DNA of 64,000 nucleotides, from contig JAGGQZ010000017.1 in assembly GCA_018613055.1 (NCBI GenBank), positions 248,218 to 312,217 on the forward strand. The letters run 5' to 3'. The notes beneath the pieces were generated by a model. It was not told the DNA's origin, made no database searches, and worked only from the letters and a program-made list of their open reading frames with translations. The position numbers and the translations under genes are program-made. Shown piece after piece: positions 7,904-16,143 of this stretch. Each line of letters opens with the position of its first letter. The stretch's first letter is position 1. This stretch comes from Chryseobacterium sp. ISL-80 (GTDB lineage Bacteria; Bacillota; Bacilli; Bacillales; Cytobacillaceae).

Positions 7904-8015
7904 TGGTTGATATAATTGGAAATGTGGTCGATATAATTCAAAATGTGGTCGATAAAATCCAAAATCCGCTGATATGAAAAATGTGGTCGATATATTTTGA
8001 TTTTCGCCAAATAAA
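7904..8015. repeat. Array of about 21-bp degenerate repeats
   Basis: The motif TGGTCGATATAATTCAAAATG recurs with GATA at 7909, 7930, 7951, 7971 and 7989 (spacings 21, 21, 20, 18). The region lies between the converging 3' ends of the membrane protein gene and the HesB-like frame. Directly after it, TTGATTTTCGCCAAATAAA resembles one unit of the 56.7-kb array. No gene is visible in 7888-8045. Confidence 0.7.
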
Positions 8016-8045
8016 CTTTAAGCTAGGCAATTTTCAATACAAAAT

Positions 8046-8077
8046 GAAAAAACAGCCACCAATTTTAAAGGGGCTGT
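8046..8077 (-). terminator. Terminator of the phosphatase/HesB-like unit
   Basis: ACAGCC (8052-8057) pairs with GGCTGT (8072-8077), followed by TTTTTTC on the minus strand. Confidence 0.75.
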
Positions 8078-8331
8078 CAGCAAAAATTCTTATTTGTCAG
8101 TACAAAATCACCTTTTACATAATCAATTGTCACCGTTTTTGCTTCATATTCGATTGAAGGGTCCACGGCGACCTTGATTCCATCGACGAGCATGATCTCG
8201 TCATCTTCGTCCGACTCATCCAGAGCCAGTCCAATTTTTGAGCTCCTTCAGCTGATGCCGGCGAAGTACAGTCGGATGCAAGACACCTGTTTCTTCATTA
8301 ATTGCTCACGTGCTTTGTCAGTTATCTTCAT
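8077..8331 (-). pseudogene. HesB/IscA-like protein with in-frame UGA at the key Cys (broken gene or selenoprotein)
   Basis: An 85-codon frame too short for ordinary ORF calling because codon 28 is TGA (8248-8250). Before it: MKITDKAREQ..., I-R-L-Y-F-A-G-I-S; after it: R-S-S-K-I-G-L-A-L-D-E-S-D-E-D-D-E-I-M and I-K-V-A-V-D-P-S-I-E, ending N-F-C. This is the HesB-like A-type iron-sulfur family, and the TGA falls where those proteins have their first conserved cysteine (G-x-x-C-G-G-P). Frame is kept on both sides for 57 further codons. HesB-like selenoproteins with Sec at this position are known in other Firmicutes, but the following G-G-P is also changed to R-S-S here, which favours decay or a base-calling error. 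The start ATG overlaps the upstream stop (ATGA). Confidence 0.6.
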
Positions 8332-8756
8332 TTTTTCTCAGGGAAGATTCTTTCAAGGGATGAAATCAATTGGGAATCCAGATTCAGTACTTCGCGGACT
8401 TCTCGTGCCTTCGACTTTGCTTCCTCGATGCTGTCTGCTCGATTCAACTTAAGCAAAGTACCTGCGGCAAGCGTGCCTGTCCTTGTTCTGCCAGTTGAGC
8501 AGTGGAAGTAAATATTTTTCCCGGACTCGTAAGCCGCTTCAATCTCATCCAACGCCTTTTTGACCGACTCATCCTGCTGTGAGTCGTTATCATACATTGG
8601 CAGATGAGTGCGTGGATAATCATAATTCCCCTCTTTATTTTCTGCACGCAAATCATACACCATATCGACTTTTTCATTTTCAAGCAGTTCAGGGATTGCA
8701 TCTGCCCCGCCAATAAAGATCCGACCGGGGACTAGCGCTTGATAATTCTTGCTCAT
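8328..8756 (-). CDS. Dual-specificity/tyrosine phosphatase-like protein
   Basis: A 142-residue cysteine phosphatase. The P-loop H-C-S-T-G-R-T-R-T-G (C86, R92; the CX5R signature) lies at residues 85-94, and a D-x-R segment near residue 35 could provide the general acid region. Substrate unknown. The gene has an AAAGGAGG site and follows arsC after 49 bp, with a hairpin between, so it may be expressed at reduced level from the ars promoter. It overlaps the HesB-like frame by 4 bp. Confidence 0.75.
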   Translation of the reverse strand: MSKNYQALVPGRIFIGGADAIPELLENEKVDMVYDLRAENKEGNYDYPRTHLPMYDNDSQQDESVKKALDEIEAAYESGKNIYFHCSTGRTRTGTLAAGTLLKLNRADSIEEAKSKAREVREVLNLDSQLISSLERIFPEKK

Positions 8757-8773
8757 TCACATTTCCTCCTTTG

Positions 8774-8799
8774 AAAAAGGCCAGGAGTTTCCCCCTGGC
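8774..8799 (-). terminator. Terminator or attenuator after arsC
   Basis: GCCAGG (8794-8799) and CCTGGC (8780-8785) form a stem followed by CTTTTTC on the minus strand, between arsC and the phosphatase gene. Confidence 0.75.
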
Positions 8800-8805
8800 T
8801 TCATA

Positions 8806-9225
8806 TTATTTTCCTGTTTCTGCAAATGTTTTGATTCTGTCGCTGATTTGGTCGCGAACACGTTGGAACACGGCCCACTTTTCTTCGTCGGTTCCCTCAG
8901 CTTTTGCCGGGTCATCAAAGCCCCAGTGTTCGCGTCTTACGTGCGGCGGTGTAACAGGGCAATGCTCGTCTGCATGGCCACAAAGTGTGACGACAAGCTC
9001 TGAATTGTTGAGGATTTCTGGATCGATTACATCTGATGTGTGGCTTGTGATGTCGATTCCAACTTCCTTCATTGCCTTAACGGCGTTGGGATTCAATCCG
9101 TGCGCTTCAAGACCCGCACTCTTCACTTCCCACTCGTCACTAAGATATTTTTTTGCCCAGCCTTCAGCCATCTGGCTTCTGCAAGAGTTTCCTGTACATA
9201 AAAAGTAGATTGTTTTTTTAGCCAT
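8806..9225 (-). CDS. arsC: Arsenate reductase, thioredoxin-coupled
   Basis: A 139-residue low-molecular-weight-phosphatase-type ArsC. It has the catalytic C10-T-G-N-S-C-R16 loop and the redox pair C82 and C89 ([10 protein letters not shown]), exactly the spacing of the Bacillus subtilis/Staphylococcus enzyme, so it reduces arsenate to arsenite using thioredoxin. It lies 18 bp after arsB, in the order arsR-arsB-arsC, with a GGGAGCG site. Confidence 0.95.
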   Translation of the reverse strand: MAKKTIYFLCTGNSCRSQMAEGWAKKYLSDEWEVKSAGLEAHGLNPNAVKAMKEVGIDITSHTSDVIDPEILNNSELVVTLCGHADEHCPVTPPHVRREHWGFDDPAKAEGTDEEKWAVFQRVRDQISDRIKTFAETGK

Positions 9226-9243
9226 AGTAGATTCGCTCCCTTG

Positions 9244-10539
9244 TTAGATAATTAGCAACCAAATATATAGACCTACCAATGTGATGAACAAAGTAGGAAT
9301 GGTTAAGATAATTCCGGTTTTAAAATAAGTGCCCCAAGAGATTTTGACGCCTTTTAATGAAAGGACGTGTAGCCACAGCAAGGTTGCCAGCGATCCGATT
9401 GGCGTGATCTTCGGTCCTAAATCAGATCCAATGACATTTGCATAGATCAAAGCTTCGCGGACCACTCCTGTTGTGTTAGTATCCGCAATTGCCAGCGCAT
9501 CAATCATGACGGTTGGCATATTGTTCATGACCGAAGAAAGAATCGCCGCGATGAAGCCCATGCCGATCGTTGCGACAAATAAGCCTTGATCGGCCGCCGC
9601 CTGGATGACATCAGCCAGAATAGTTGTCAATCCGGCATTACGCAAACCGTAAACGACAACATACATGCCAATCGAGAAGAACACGATTGCCCACGGAGCC
9701 CCTTTTACAACCGTAGCCGTGTGGACAGCCGGACTCCTTCTCGCCATCATCAAGAAGAAAATCGCGACGATGCCGGCAATGAACGATACCGGGATATTCA
9801 GGAATTCGCTTGCGAAGTAGCCGACAAGCAGGACTCCTAACACAATCCATGATAAGCGGAACATTTTCAGATCCTTAATTGCTTCCGCAGGCTTTTTCAA
9901 ATGTGACATCTCGTAGTTCTTCGGGATGCTTTTTCGGAAAAATAAATACAAAACCAAAATACTTGCGCCCAACGAGAAGAAGTTCGGCACGATCATGCGT
10001 GATGCGTATTCAACGAATCCAATATCAAAATAGTCAGCAGAGACGATATTCACCAGGTTGCTGACGATAAGCGGCAATGAAGTCGTATCGGCAATGAACC
10101 CGCTCGCCATGATGAATGGGAACACCATTTTTTCTTCAAATTTCAGGTTCCGTACCATCGCCAGGACAATCGGAGTCAAAATCAGTGCAGCTCCGTCATT
10201 GGCAAATAACGCGGCCACACCTGCGCCCAGCAGGGTAACGTAGACAAACATCCTGACTCCATTTCCTTTTGCAGTCCGCGCCATATGTAAAGCCGCCCAC
10301 TCAAAGAATCCAATTTCATCTAGGATTAGTGAAATAATAATTAGTGCGATAAATGTAAGAGTTGCATTCCAGACGATTCCTGTTACGTCGATCACATCCT
10401 GGAAAGTAACAACGCCGAATAATAACGCGATTAACGCTCCACCGATAGCAGACCAGCCGATGCTCAGCCCTTTAGGCTGCCAGATGACCAATGTCAGCGT
10501 CACGAGAAAGATCAGTGATGCAATGATTGCTGTTGACAA
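9244..10539 (-). CDS. arsB: Arsenite efflux permease ArsB
   Basis: A 431-residue membrane protein with about 11-12 hydrophobic helices, of the ArsB/NhaD ion transporter superfamily. Internal [12 protein letters not shown] and N-N-M-P-T-V-M-I motifs match ArsB. It exports arsenite or antimonite. The start is TTG, 9 bases after GGAGG; the ATG within the spacer is in another frame. It is 15 bp downstream of arsR and 18 bp upstream of arsC. Confidence 0.92.
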   Translation of the reverse strand: MSTAIIASLIFLVTLTLVIWQPKGLSIGWSAIGGALIALLFGVVTFQDVIDVTGIVWNATLTFIALIIISLILDEIGFFEWAALHMARTAKGNGVRMFVYVTLLGAGVAALFANDGAALILTPIVLAMVRNLKFEEKMVFPFIMASGFIADTTSLPLIVSNLVNIVSADYFDIGFVEYASRMIVPNFFSLGASILVLYLFFRKSIPKNYEMSHLKKPAEAIKDLKMFRLSWIVLGVLLVGYFASEFLNIPVSFIAGIVAIFFLMMARRSPAVHTATVVKGAPWAIVFFSIGMYVVVYGLRNAGLTTILADVIQAAADQGLFVATIGMGFIAAILSSVMNNMPTVMIDALAIADTNTTGVVREALIYANVIGSDLGPKITPIGSLATLLWLHVLSLKGVKISWGTYFKTGIILTIPTLFITLVGLYIWLLII

Positions 10540-10554
10540 TTTTCATACCCTCCA

Positions 10555-10899
10555 TCATTCACAGGAAATCCGTTTTCCCTGTTTTTCAAGATCCAATAAT
10601 TTTTCTTCTTGGCTTGGCAGTGCATCCAAGAGCAATTGAACAAATTCGAAATGTTCATATTGCCGGTTCAGTGAGTAAAATATCCACTGCCCCCTCCTGC
10701 TTTCTTTTACCAGACCTGCGTCCTTCAGCTTGCGGATATGCTGGCTTATGGCCGGTTGGCTCGCCTCGAATATCGCTACGAACTCACAGACGCAACAATC
10801 CTGATCAGCCAGAATCCTCATGATTGTCAAACGAGTCTTGTCACCAAGCAGCTTCAACACTGCAGCAGCCTGATCCATCTCAATACTTTGTTTGGTCAA
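10555..10899 (-). CDS. arsR: ArsR/SmtB arsenic-responsive repressor
   Basis: A 114-residue winged-helix repressor. Residues 33-38 (D-C-C-V-C-E) form the classic ArsR metal site E/D-x-C-x-C in helix 3, followed by the recognition helix S-Q-P-A-I-S-Q-H-I-R-K-L. Arsenite binding releases the operator. It is the first gene of arsR-arsB-arsC, and a perfect 13-bp inverted repeat overlaps its promoter. Confidence 0.92.
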   Translation of the reverse strand: MTKQSIEMDQAAAVLKLLGDKTRLTIMRILADQDCCVCEFVAIFEASQPAISQHIRKLKDAGLVKESRRGQWIFYSLNRQYEHFEFVQLLLDALPSQEEKLLDLEKQGKRISCE

Positions 10900-10926
10900 T
10901 TACTCTCCACCTCCAATTACTGTATC

Positions 10927-10976
10927 ATCATATAATGATTTGCTTATATGGTCAATGTTATTTCATATAAGCAAAT
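10927..10976 (-). promoter_or_regulatory. arsRBC promoter and ArsR operator
   Basis: Minus-strand -35 TTGACC (10950-10955) and -10 TATGAT (10927-10932) are 17 bp apart. A perfect inverted repeat, ATTTGCTTATATG (10938-10950) and CATATAAGCAAAT (10964-10976), flanks the -35, so a bound repressor would block the polymerase. Confidence 0.8.
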
Positions 10977-11097
10977 ATTAAGGTTTTGTAAAGATCTCCA
11001 TTTCTGTTATTGCAGTCTAATGCAACGGAACCTATTTAACTCAATATAAAAACGCCCTGGGTCTACCCAAAGCGTTTCACACACTGCAATGATCTGT

Positions 11098-11328
11098 TTA
11101 AGCCAGCATAGCCTTCAATTCATTTACAGAAAGCAGTTTGCCTGTGGAGACCAGCTTTTCATCAATGACCAGGGCCGGTGTACTCATGACTTTGTATTTC
11201 ATGATTTCCTTGATGTCTTCAACTTTTTCTACCTGTGCGTCAAGCTGCAACTCTTCGACAGCCGTGCGGGTATTTTTTTCAAGTTCCTGGCATTTCTTGC
11301 ATCCTGTACCTAGTATTTTGATATTCAT
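11098..11328 (-). CDS. Small thioredoxin-family protein (CxxC)
   Basis: A 76-residue redox protein with C10-K-K-C13 in T-G-C-K-K-C and the cis-proline segment S-T-P-A-L-V-I-D, as in the TM0996-type "redox-active disulfide protein 2" group. The start is set at 11328, 8 bases after GGAGG; the longer frame to 11418 lies inside the permease gene. It follows the permease gene closely and is often found with this permease family, where it may reduce a metalloid or protein thiol; that role is inferred. Confidence 0.85.
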   Translation of the reverse strand: MNIKILGTGCKKCQELEKNTRTAVEELQLDAQVEKVEDIKEIMKYKVMSTPALVIDEKLVSTGKLLSVNELKAMLA

Positions 11329-11347
11329 CTTCATTTCCTCCTTGTCA

Positions 11348-12349
11348 TTATAAAATTGCATTGAAACCATAGCCAATGATGATGATCCCTGTTGCCACGA
11401 CGACGGTGAATACAGCAATCAGCTTTGGTTTGATTACTTTCCTGAGCAAAATTATTTCTGGCAGGGACAATGCTGTGATGGCCATCATAAAGGCCAGCGC
11501 CGTACCCGCACCTACCCCTTTGTTCAATAATGCTTCAACAATTGGCAAAGAACCCACAGCGTTCGAATACAACGGTACACCTAAAATCGTCGCAATCGGC
11601 ACCGCGAAGAAATTGCCTTCTCCAGCATATTTGACGAGCAGTTCCTGCGGGGCATAACCATGGATAAACGCGCCAATCCCAATCCCAATCAAGAGATACA
11701 GCCAAATCTTCTGAACTGTCTCCACAACATTCCGGGCTGCAAAAGTAGTTCTTTCCTTAAGCTCCTCCCGGGTGAATAGCGCCTTGATTTTTTCAGCGAA
11801 CGTTCTGGAGTCTCCCTCAAGCATATGGATTCGTTCTTGGCCAGCCGCGATTTCATATACATATGATTCCACTTGTTTTTCCATCTTCAGCTTGCCAATG
11901 ATAGCTCCCGCCACAATCGCCAGAATCATACCGGCAAGTACATAAATCAGTGCAACCTTCCAGCCGAACATGGAAAACAGCATGACCAGCGAGATTTCAT
12001 TGACGATTGGCGATGATATCAGAAATGTGAAGGTGATGCCTAATGGGATTCCGGCTTCGACAAAGCCAATAAATAATGGCACGGTTGAGCAAGAGCAAAA
12101 TGGTGACAGGACACCAAGGAAGGCTGCCATGACACTGGCAGTTCCCTTTCTTCTGCCTTCAAGCCATTCTTTGACTTTTTCGGGCGGGAAAAAGCTCCTG
12201 ATGAATGAAATCGTGAAAATCATCACAGCAAGTAAAAATAAAATTTTGGTCGTGTCATAGATGAAAAAGTGGAGTGCACCTCCAAGTCTTGAGGATAACT
12301 CCATGTTGAAAACATCGACGACAAGCCAGTTGGCCAATTCATTAAACAT
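11348..12349 (-). CDS. ArsP/DUF318-family permease
   Basis: A 333-residue predicted permease (ArsP_1 family) with about eight helices in two repeats. The first repeat has P-F-C-S-C-S-T-V-P-L, the cysteine motif of the family; a central cytoplasmic segment lies at about 150-200. Some members export trivalent organoarsenicals. It overlaps the upstream arsR-type gene by 8 bp and is followed by the thioredoxin-like gene, giving arsR-permease-trx. Organoarsenical export is the most likely role, from family knowledge. Confidence 0.85.
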   Translation of the reverse strand: MFNELANWLVVDVFNMELSSRLGGALHFFIYDTTKILFLLAVMIFTISFIRSFFPPEKVKEWLEGRRKGTASVMAAFLGVLSPFCSCSTVPLFIGFVEAGIPLGITFTFLISSPIVNEISLVMLFSMFGWKVALIYVLAGMILAIVAGAIIGKLKMEKQVESYVYEIAAGQERIHMLEGDSRTFAEKIKALFTREELKERTTFAARNVVETVQKIWLYLLIGIGIGAFIHGYAPQELLVKYAGEGNFFAVPIATILGVPLYSNAVGSLPIVEALLNKGVGAGTALAFMMAITALSLPEIILLRKVIKPKLIAVFTVVVATGIIIIGYGFNAIL

Positions 12350-12713
12350 TTAGATCGCCTTCTTTTATAAATGGAATCAGAGGTGCAAGCCTTTCTTTAT
12401 TCAGACTGAAGACGGTGAATTTGCCTTCTCTCCTTGATTGGATGAGCCTGCCCTTTTCCATGATCTTCAAATGGTGGCTGACCGTCGATGCCGCTCCAGA
12501 TAACCCATCGACTATCTCGCACATGCATAAATCCTCAAACCATAATAAAGTCATGATTTTTAGCCGTGTCTCATCTCCGAGCGCCTTGAAAAATGCTGCC
12601 GTGCTTTCAAGCTCTTCCGATTCATTTACTTTAGGGAATTCTTTCTCGGCTTTAGAAATAATTCCTTGCATGGTTTCTGACGATTTAATGTCCCATCCTG
12701 TTCTGCAACCCAT
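12342..12713 (-). CDS. ArsR-family regulator of the minus-strand permease operon
   Basis: A 123-residue winged-helix protein with the metal site D-L-C-M-C-E-I and recognition helix G-A-A-S-T-V-S-H-H-L-K-I-M. I start it at the ATG at 12713, 8 bases after GGAGG, rather than the adjacent GTG at 12722. The first 30 residues are an extra tail. An imperfect 24-bp dyad lies 28 bp upstream. It overlaps the permease by 8 bp. Confidence 0.88.
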   Translation of the reverse strand: MGCRTGWDIKSSETMQGIISKAEKEFPKVNESEELESTAAFFKALGDETRLKIMTLLWFEDLCMCEIVDGLSGAASTVSHHLKIMEKGRLIQSRREGKFTVFSLNKERLAPLIPFIKEGDLNV

Positions 12714-12740
12714 CCACTGCACCTCCCATTTGTATTATAT

Positions 12741-12764
12741 AACTATTTTTCTAGGTTTATAGTT
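12741..12764. promoter_or_regulatory. Dyad operator upstream of the minus-strand arsR
   Basis: AACTAT (12741-12746) and ATAGTT (12759-12764) with a 12-bp centre, 28 bp before the start codon. The geometry fits an ArsR-family dimer site and differs from the AATCAA sites on the other side. Confidence 0.55.
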
Positions 12765-12797
12765 TTATTCATGAAATTTTTTTGACTCAAAAAGATT

Positions 12798-12874
12798 AAT
12801 CAAAAAATTTTGATTTAACGGTTGCAAAATGGTTTGGAAGGAAATATAATACAATATATCAAGAGATTTTGATT
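12798..12874 (+). promoter_or_regulatory. Promoter with two ArsR-type operators
   Basis: -35 TTGCAA (12822-12827) and -10 TATAAT (12845-12850) are 17 bp apart. Operator one, AATCAA-N6-TTGATT (12798-12815), lies upstream of the -35. Operator two, TATCAA-N6-TTGATT (12857-12874), lies at the transcription start. They flank the promoter. Confidence 0.75.
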
Positions 12875-12888
12875 AAGGAGAGCTGAAA

Positions 12889-13248
12889 GTGGAAAAATTC
12901 ATTCCTTTAACAGACCTGACAGCGGACACTAAAGCACCTAAGGAACCGCCGCTACAAAGCACCTTTGAAAAATACGAGAAGAAATTCAAAGCCCTTGCCG
13001 ACCAAAAACGCCTGCACATCCTCAATCTTCTTTGCCAGCAAGACTCCAGCTGCGTTTGTGATCTAAGTGAACTGATTGACATGCCCCAATCAAAATTATC
13101 GTACCATTTGAAAATTTTGCTTGATGCCAATCTGATCCAAAAAGAAACGAAGGGAACCTGGAGCTACTACACAGTAAACACCACAGAGATCAACCACCTG
13201 CTATCTCCAGAGCTTTGTTGCCTTTTCAGACCTAGCAACTGTTGTTAG
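12889..13248 (+). CDS. ArsR-family regulator with C-terminal Cys pairs
   Basis: A 119-residue winged-helix repressor starting at GTG after AAGGAG. The helix-3 metal site is S-S-C-V-C-D-L, the recognition helix is Q-S-K-L-S-Y-H-L-K-I-L, and the C-terminus ends E-L-C-C-L-F-R-P-S-N-C-C with four extra cysteines that may form a second metalloid site. It heads a plus-strand operon with a small CC protein, a permease and another small CC protein. Two dyads flank its promoter, so it should repress itself. Confidence 0.88.
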   Translation: MEKFIPLTDLTADTKAPKEPPLQSTFEKYEKKFKALADQKRLHILNLLCQQDSSCVCDLSELIDMPQSKLSYHLKILLDANLIQKETKGTWSYYTVNTTEINHLLSPELCCLFRPSNCC

Positions 13249-13267
13249 GTTTACTTTTCAAATGTTT

Positions 13268-13307
13268 AATCAATTTTTTTCGATAAATAAATCAACATAT
13301 TTTGATT
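13268..13307 (+). promoter_or_regulatory. Internal ArsR-type operator pair
   Basis: AATCAA-N6-TTGATT at 13290-13307 matches the site upstream of the regulator gene. A degenerate copy, AATCAA-N6-TCGATA, precedes it at 13268-13285. They lie in the 74-bp gap before the small CC protein gene. Confidence 0.65.
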
Positions 13308-13322
13308 AAGGAGAGGATATAC

Positions 13323-13493
13323 ATGTTTTATCAAGATTATCAAACAATGGCGCAGTTAAAACAGCGGGAAGTTGAAAGGAAAGCCCGACATGCATGGAAG
13401 TTTTTTGAACAGCCGGAAACTAAGCGATTCTCTTGGCCAGCACGAACTTCAAAAAAGCAGCCAAAATGCTGCCCCGTTCCAGCTAACGCATAA
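13323..13493 (+). CDS. Small protein with C-terminal CC motif
   Basis: A 56-residue basic protein starting at 13323, where GGAGAGG precedes the ATG; an upstream in-frame start at 13302 lies inside the operator. It is rich in K, R and Q and ends K-Q-P-K-C-C-P-V-P-A-N-A. I do not recognise a family. Its position between an ArsR regulator and an ArsP-type permease, and the paired cysteines, suggest a metalloid-binding accessory protein; this is inference. Confidence 0.65.
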   Translation: MFYQDYQTMAQLKQREVERKARHAWKFFEQPETKRFSWPARTSKKQPKCCPVPANA

Positions 13494-13520
13494 AATGACA
13501 AAGGAAGAAGGTAGAGGAAG

Positions 13521-14384
13521 ATGATTGAATTTCTTAAAAGCTTTTTCTGGATCGCCCTTGAATTGACTGTGCTTTTTATCGGGATATCCTTCTTGATCAG
13601 CCTGCTCCAGGGATACATCCCCTACGAAAAAATCGAGAAGAAGCTAACCGGCAGCAGTAAAATGATTGCCAGCATTGCTGCCATCCTGTTTGCGTTTATC
13701 ACACCGTTTTGCTCTTGCTCCACGATACCAGTAGTCGTTAATATGCTGAAAAAGAAAATCCCGTTCTCAATCGTCATGGTTTTCCTCTTCGCTTCTCCGG
13801 TGCTAGATCCGACGATTTTAACGATCATGGGTGTCGTGATGGGCTGGAAGGTTACCATCATTTACACAGTCATTACGAGCGTCTTCTCTATTGCAATCGG
13901 ATTCACCCTTGATAAGCTCGGATTCCAACGTTACGTCAAAAATGTCATCATGTCTGGATATGAAGAAAGCAACCAAAAATTCAACTGGCGGTTCGCTCTA
14001 AATGAAACCTGGTCGCTGATGAAAAGCGTATATCCCTACTTGCTGATTGGTGCTGCAATCGGCGCGGTCATCCACGGACTCGTTCCAACGGAGTTCATTA
14101 CTCAATGGTTCGGTCACGACGCCTGGTGGCTTATCCCGGTAGCTGCCATCGCCGGAATCCCATTGTACATCCGCTTATCAAGCATGATTCCTATCTCGCA
14201 AATGCTGATTTTAAAAGGAATGGCGCTTGGCCCGGTGATGGCGATGATGATCAGCTCAGCTGGCGCCAGCCTGCCGGAAGTCATCCTGCTAAAATCAATC
14301 TTTAAAAAACAGCTTGTCATAGCATTCATTGCATCCGTGATCACGATGTCCACCATCTCTGGGTTTGTGTTCTACTTCGTTTAA
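13521..14384 (+). CDS. ArsP/DUF318-family permease, second copy
   Basis: A 287-residue relative of the minus-strand permease, with about eight hydrophobic helices in two repeats and the P-F-C-S-C-S-T-I-P-V motif at about residue 60. It is shorter because the central cytoplasmic segment is reduced. It is the third gene of the plus-strand ArsR operon. Export of a metalloid species is inferred from the family and the ArsR control; the true substrate (arsenite, methylarsenite or another) is unknown. Confidence 0.85.
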   Translation: MIEFLKSFFWIALELTVLFIGISFLISLLQGYIPYEKIEKKLTGSSKMIASIAAILFAFITPFCSCSTIPVVVNMLKKKIPFSIVMVFLFASPVLDPTILTIMGVVMGWKVTIIYTVITSVFSIAIGFTLDKLGFQRYVKNVIMSGYEESNQKFNWRFALNETWSLMKSVYPYLLIGAAIGAVIHGLVPTEFITQWFGHDAWWLIPVAAIAGIPLYIRLSSMIPISQMLILKGMALGPVMAMMISSAGASLPEVILLKSIFKKQLVIAFIASVITMSTISGFVFYFV

Positions 14385-14386
14385 TT

Positions 14387-14404
14387 AATCAAAATTTATT
14401 GATG
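14387..14404. promoter_or_regulatory. Fourth ArsR-type dyad
   Basis: AATCAA-N6-TTGATG, one base off the two perfect sites, in the gap between the permease and the small CC protein gene. It may be a weak operator or a relic of gene-block duplication. Confidence 0.5.
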
Positions 14405-14420
14405 AAAGGAGGTGAAATCA

Positions 14421-14552
14421 ATGGCTAATTTTATCAAAATCCTAATGGGGAATAACTCAAAGTCTGATTGCTGCGGCGTAGAAATCAAGGAAGTCCAGGA
14501 AACAGAAGAGAAAAACGAAGCTTGCTGCGGCGGGAATACTGCTTGCTGCTAA
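14421..14552 (+). CDS. Small Cys-rich protein (three CC pairs)
   Basis: A 43-residue protein with an excellent GGAGGTGA site 6 bases before its ATG. It holds D-C-C-G-V-E-I, A-C-C-G-G and T-A-C-C at the C-terminus, six cysteines in three adjacent pairs, with an acidic linker. Short proteins with C-C-x-V-x-I-x-E motifs are seen near ArsP-type permeases. A metallochaperone or thiol buffer role for arsenite is likely but unproven. It closes the plus-strand operon before a terminator. Confidence 0.75.
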   Translation: MANFIKILMGNNSKSDCCGVEIKEVQETEEKNEACCGGNTACC

Positions 14553-14570
14553 CTTTTATACAGTAACAAA

Positions 14571-14614
14571 AAGGTGGAGCCAGGCATCAAACAGCCTGAT
14601 TCCACCTTCTTTTT
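14571..14614. terminator. Bidirectional terminator
   Basis: AAGGTGGA (14571-14578) pairs with TCCACCTT (14601-14608), with inner CCAGGC/GCCTG; TTCTTTTTT follows on the plus strand and TTTTTGTTAC on the minus strand, serving both converging genes. Confidence 0.88.
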
Positions 14615-15879
14615 TACTCTTCCACCTCTAAAACGGGCATGATATCCACTTTTATTTTACGAATGCGATGATTTTCTACTTCCTTGACGATGATCCGCAG
14701 ATTTTCGTAAACAAATGTATCACCGTTTACCGGAATGCTTTCCAATGTTTCAAAAATCCAGCCGCCGAGGTTATGATACGACGTTTCCGGCATCGGTACA
14801 TGGAACAATTCGGCAAAATCATCAAGATCATAAGCCGCATCGAATTCATATGTGTTTTCATCGATCTTCGTCATGATGTTGACCTTCTCATCATGCTCAT
14901 CCCAGATTTCGCCGACCAGTTCTTCAAGGATGTCTTCGAGGGTGATCAAGCCGCTCGTGCCGCCAAACTCATCGACAGCAATGGCCATATGGCTCTTCGT
15001 TCTCTGCAGCTCAGGCAGCAGCGTGGCGATTTTCATCGACTTCACCACGAACATCGGCTGGCGCAGCATTTCACGCACATTGACTTCTTTATTCTGGATC
15101 AACTCGGCAAAAAACTCCCGTTCGGACAAGAAGCCGATGATATTATCTATATTATCTTCATAAACCGGAATCCGTGAGAAGCGTTCTTCAAGGAAAATCT
15201 GCTTGATTTCCTCGATGGACTGGTTTACTTCGATTGTAATCATATCCATTCGATGTGTTAAAATTTCGCCGACAAGAACATCGTTGAATTCCAGGGAACG
15301 GTGTACAAGCTCCCTCTCCTCGTTGTTGATGACGCCTTCTTCTTCACTGATGTCCACCATCACTTTGATTTCTTCTTCAGTGACAGATGGCTGGACTTCT
15401 CCATCCTTCGAGAACATCCGTGAAACGAATGCCTTCAATTTACTGAACAAGAAATTGATCGGCGTCAGGACTTTTATCAGCAACAGCAGGATACCGGAAA
15501 TTCTTAACGAATACACTTCTGCATGTTCCTTCGCAATCGACTTTGGCAAAATTTCACCAAAAATCAGGATCAAGATTGTCATACCAAAAGTACTGATGAT
15601 AAGACCAGTGCTTGCTCCGAACAGATCGACAGCTACCTTAGATGAAATACTCGCCGCCGCAATGTTCACGATATTGTTACCTACTAGAATTGTAGACAGC
15701 GCGTCATCGAAGTTCTCGGAAATATACAAAGCATTCTTGCTGCCAGCGCGGCCCTCAGACTCATAGTTTCGCAGCCTGATTCTGTTGACGCTGGAAAAAG
15801 CGGTTTCTGCCGATGAAAAGAAGGCAGACAAAAGAATTAAAACACCTAATAAAATGACTAAACCTATGGGAACTTCCAA
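14614..15879 (-). CDS. CNNM/CorC-HlyC family membrane transporter
   Basis: A 421-residue protein with an N-terminal DUF21/CNNM membrane domain (four helices, about residues 5-170; [11 protein letters not shown]), a CBS pair (about 205-330) and a C-terminal CorC/HlyC domain (about 340-415). Relatives such as MpfA/YhdP of Bacillus subtilis export magnesium. Length and domain order are complete. It is a single-gene unit. Confidence 0.9.
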   Translation of the reverse strand: MEVPIGLVILLGVLILLSAFFSSAETAFSSVNRIRLRNYESEGRAGSKNALYISENFDDALSTILVGNNIVNIAAASISSKVAVDLFGASTGLIISTFGMTILILIFGEILPKSIAKEHAEVYSLRISGILLLLIKVLTPINFLFSKLKAFVSRMFSKDGEVQPSVTEEEIKVMVDISEEEGVINNEERELVHRSLEFNDVLVGEILTHRMDMITIEVNQSIEEIKQIFLEERFSRIPVYEDNIDNIIGFLSEREFFAELIQNKEVNVREMLRQPMFVVKSMKIATLLPELQRTKSHMAIAVDEFGGTSGLITLEDILEELVGEIWDEHDEKVNIMTKIDENTYEFDAAYDLDDFAELFHVPMPETSYHNLGGWIFETLESIPVNGDTFVYENLRIIVKEVENHRIRKIKVDIMPVLEVEE

Positions 15880-15994
15880 AAAAATTCACTCTCCGAAAAA
15901 AAATTTGTCAGAATATATTTTACTTGTCTGGCACAAATAAATCAAATACTCCAACTCAGCATAATTCATATACGGTTTACCCGGCACAAAGGTT

Positions 15995-16138
15995 TCATAA
16001 TCCGAGATTCTTCATTTCTTCGCCTGTCAATTTATTCTTATTCACCAATTTGATCACTGGTATCAGGCGGTTGCCGAGATATGGCAAATGCCGAACCACG
16101 GCCAGATAGGGGTATCCGCACGAATATGCAGACTGACT
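15995..16138 (-). other. Possible gene remnant, 47 open codons without a good start
   Basis: Within the 300-bp gap 15880-16178 the minus strand is open for 47 codons ending T-G-E-E-M-K-N-L-G-L and then TGA. There is no ATG and no ribosome site; a GTG at codon 14 is the only plausible start. The composition looks protein-like but I do not recognise it, so it may be a decayed 3' end. Nothing else is seen in this gap apart from the flanking terminator. Confidence 0.25.
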
Positions 16139-16143
16139 CTAAT

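Noticed and set aside
13249..13322. Start of the small CC protein at 13302
   Set aside because: That start lies inside the ArsR-type operator and has no ribosome site; the ATG at 13323 follows GGAGAGG.
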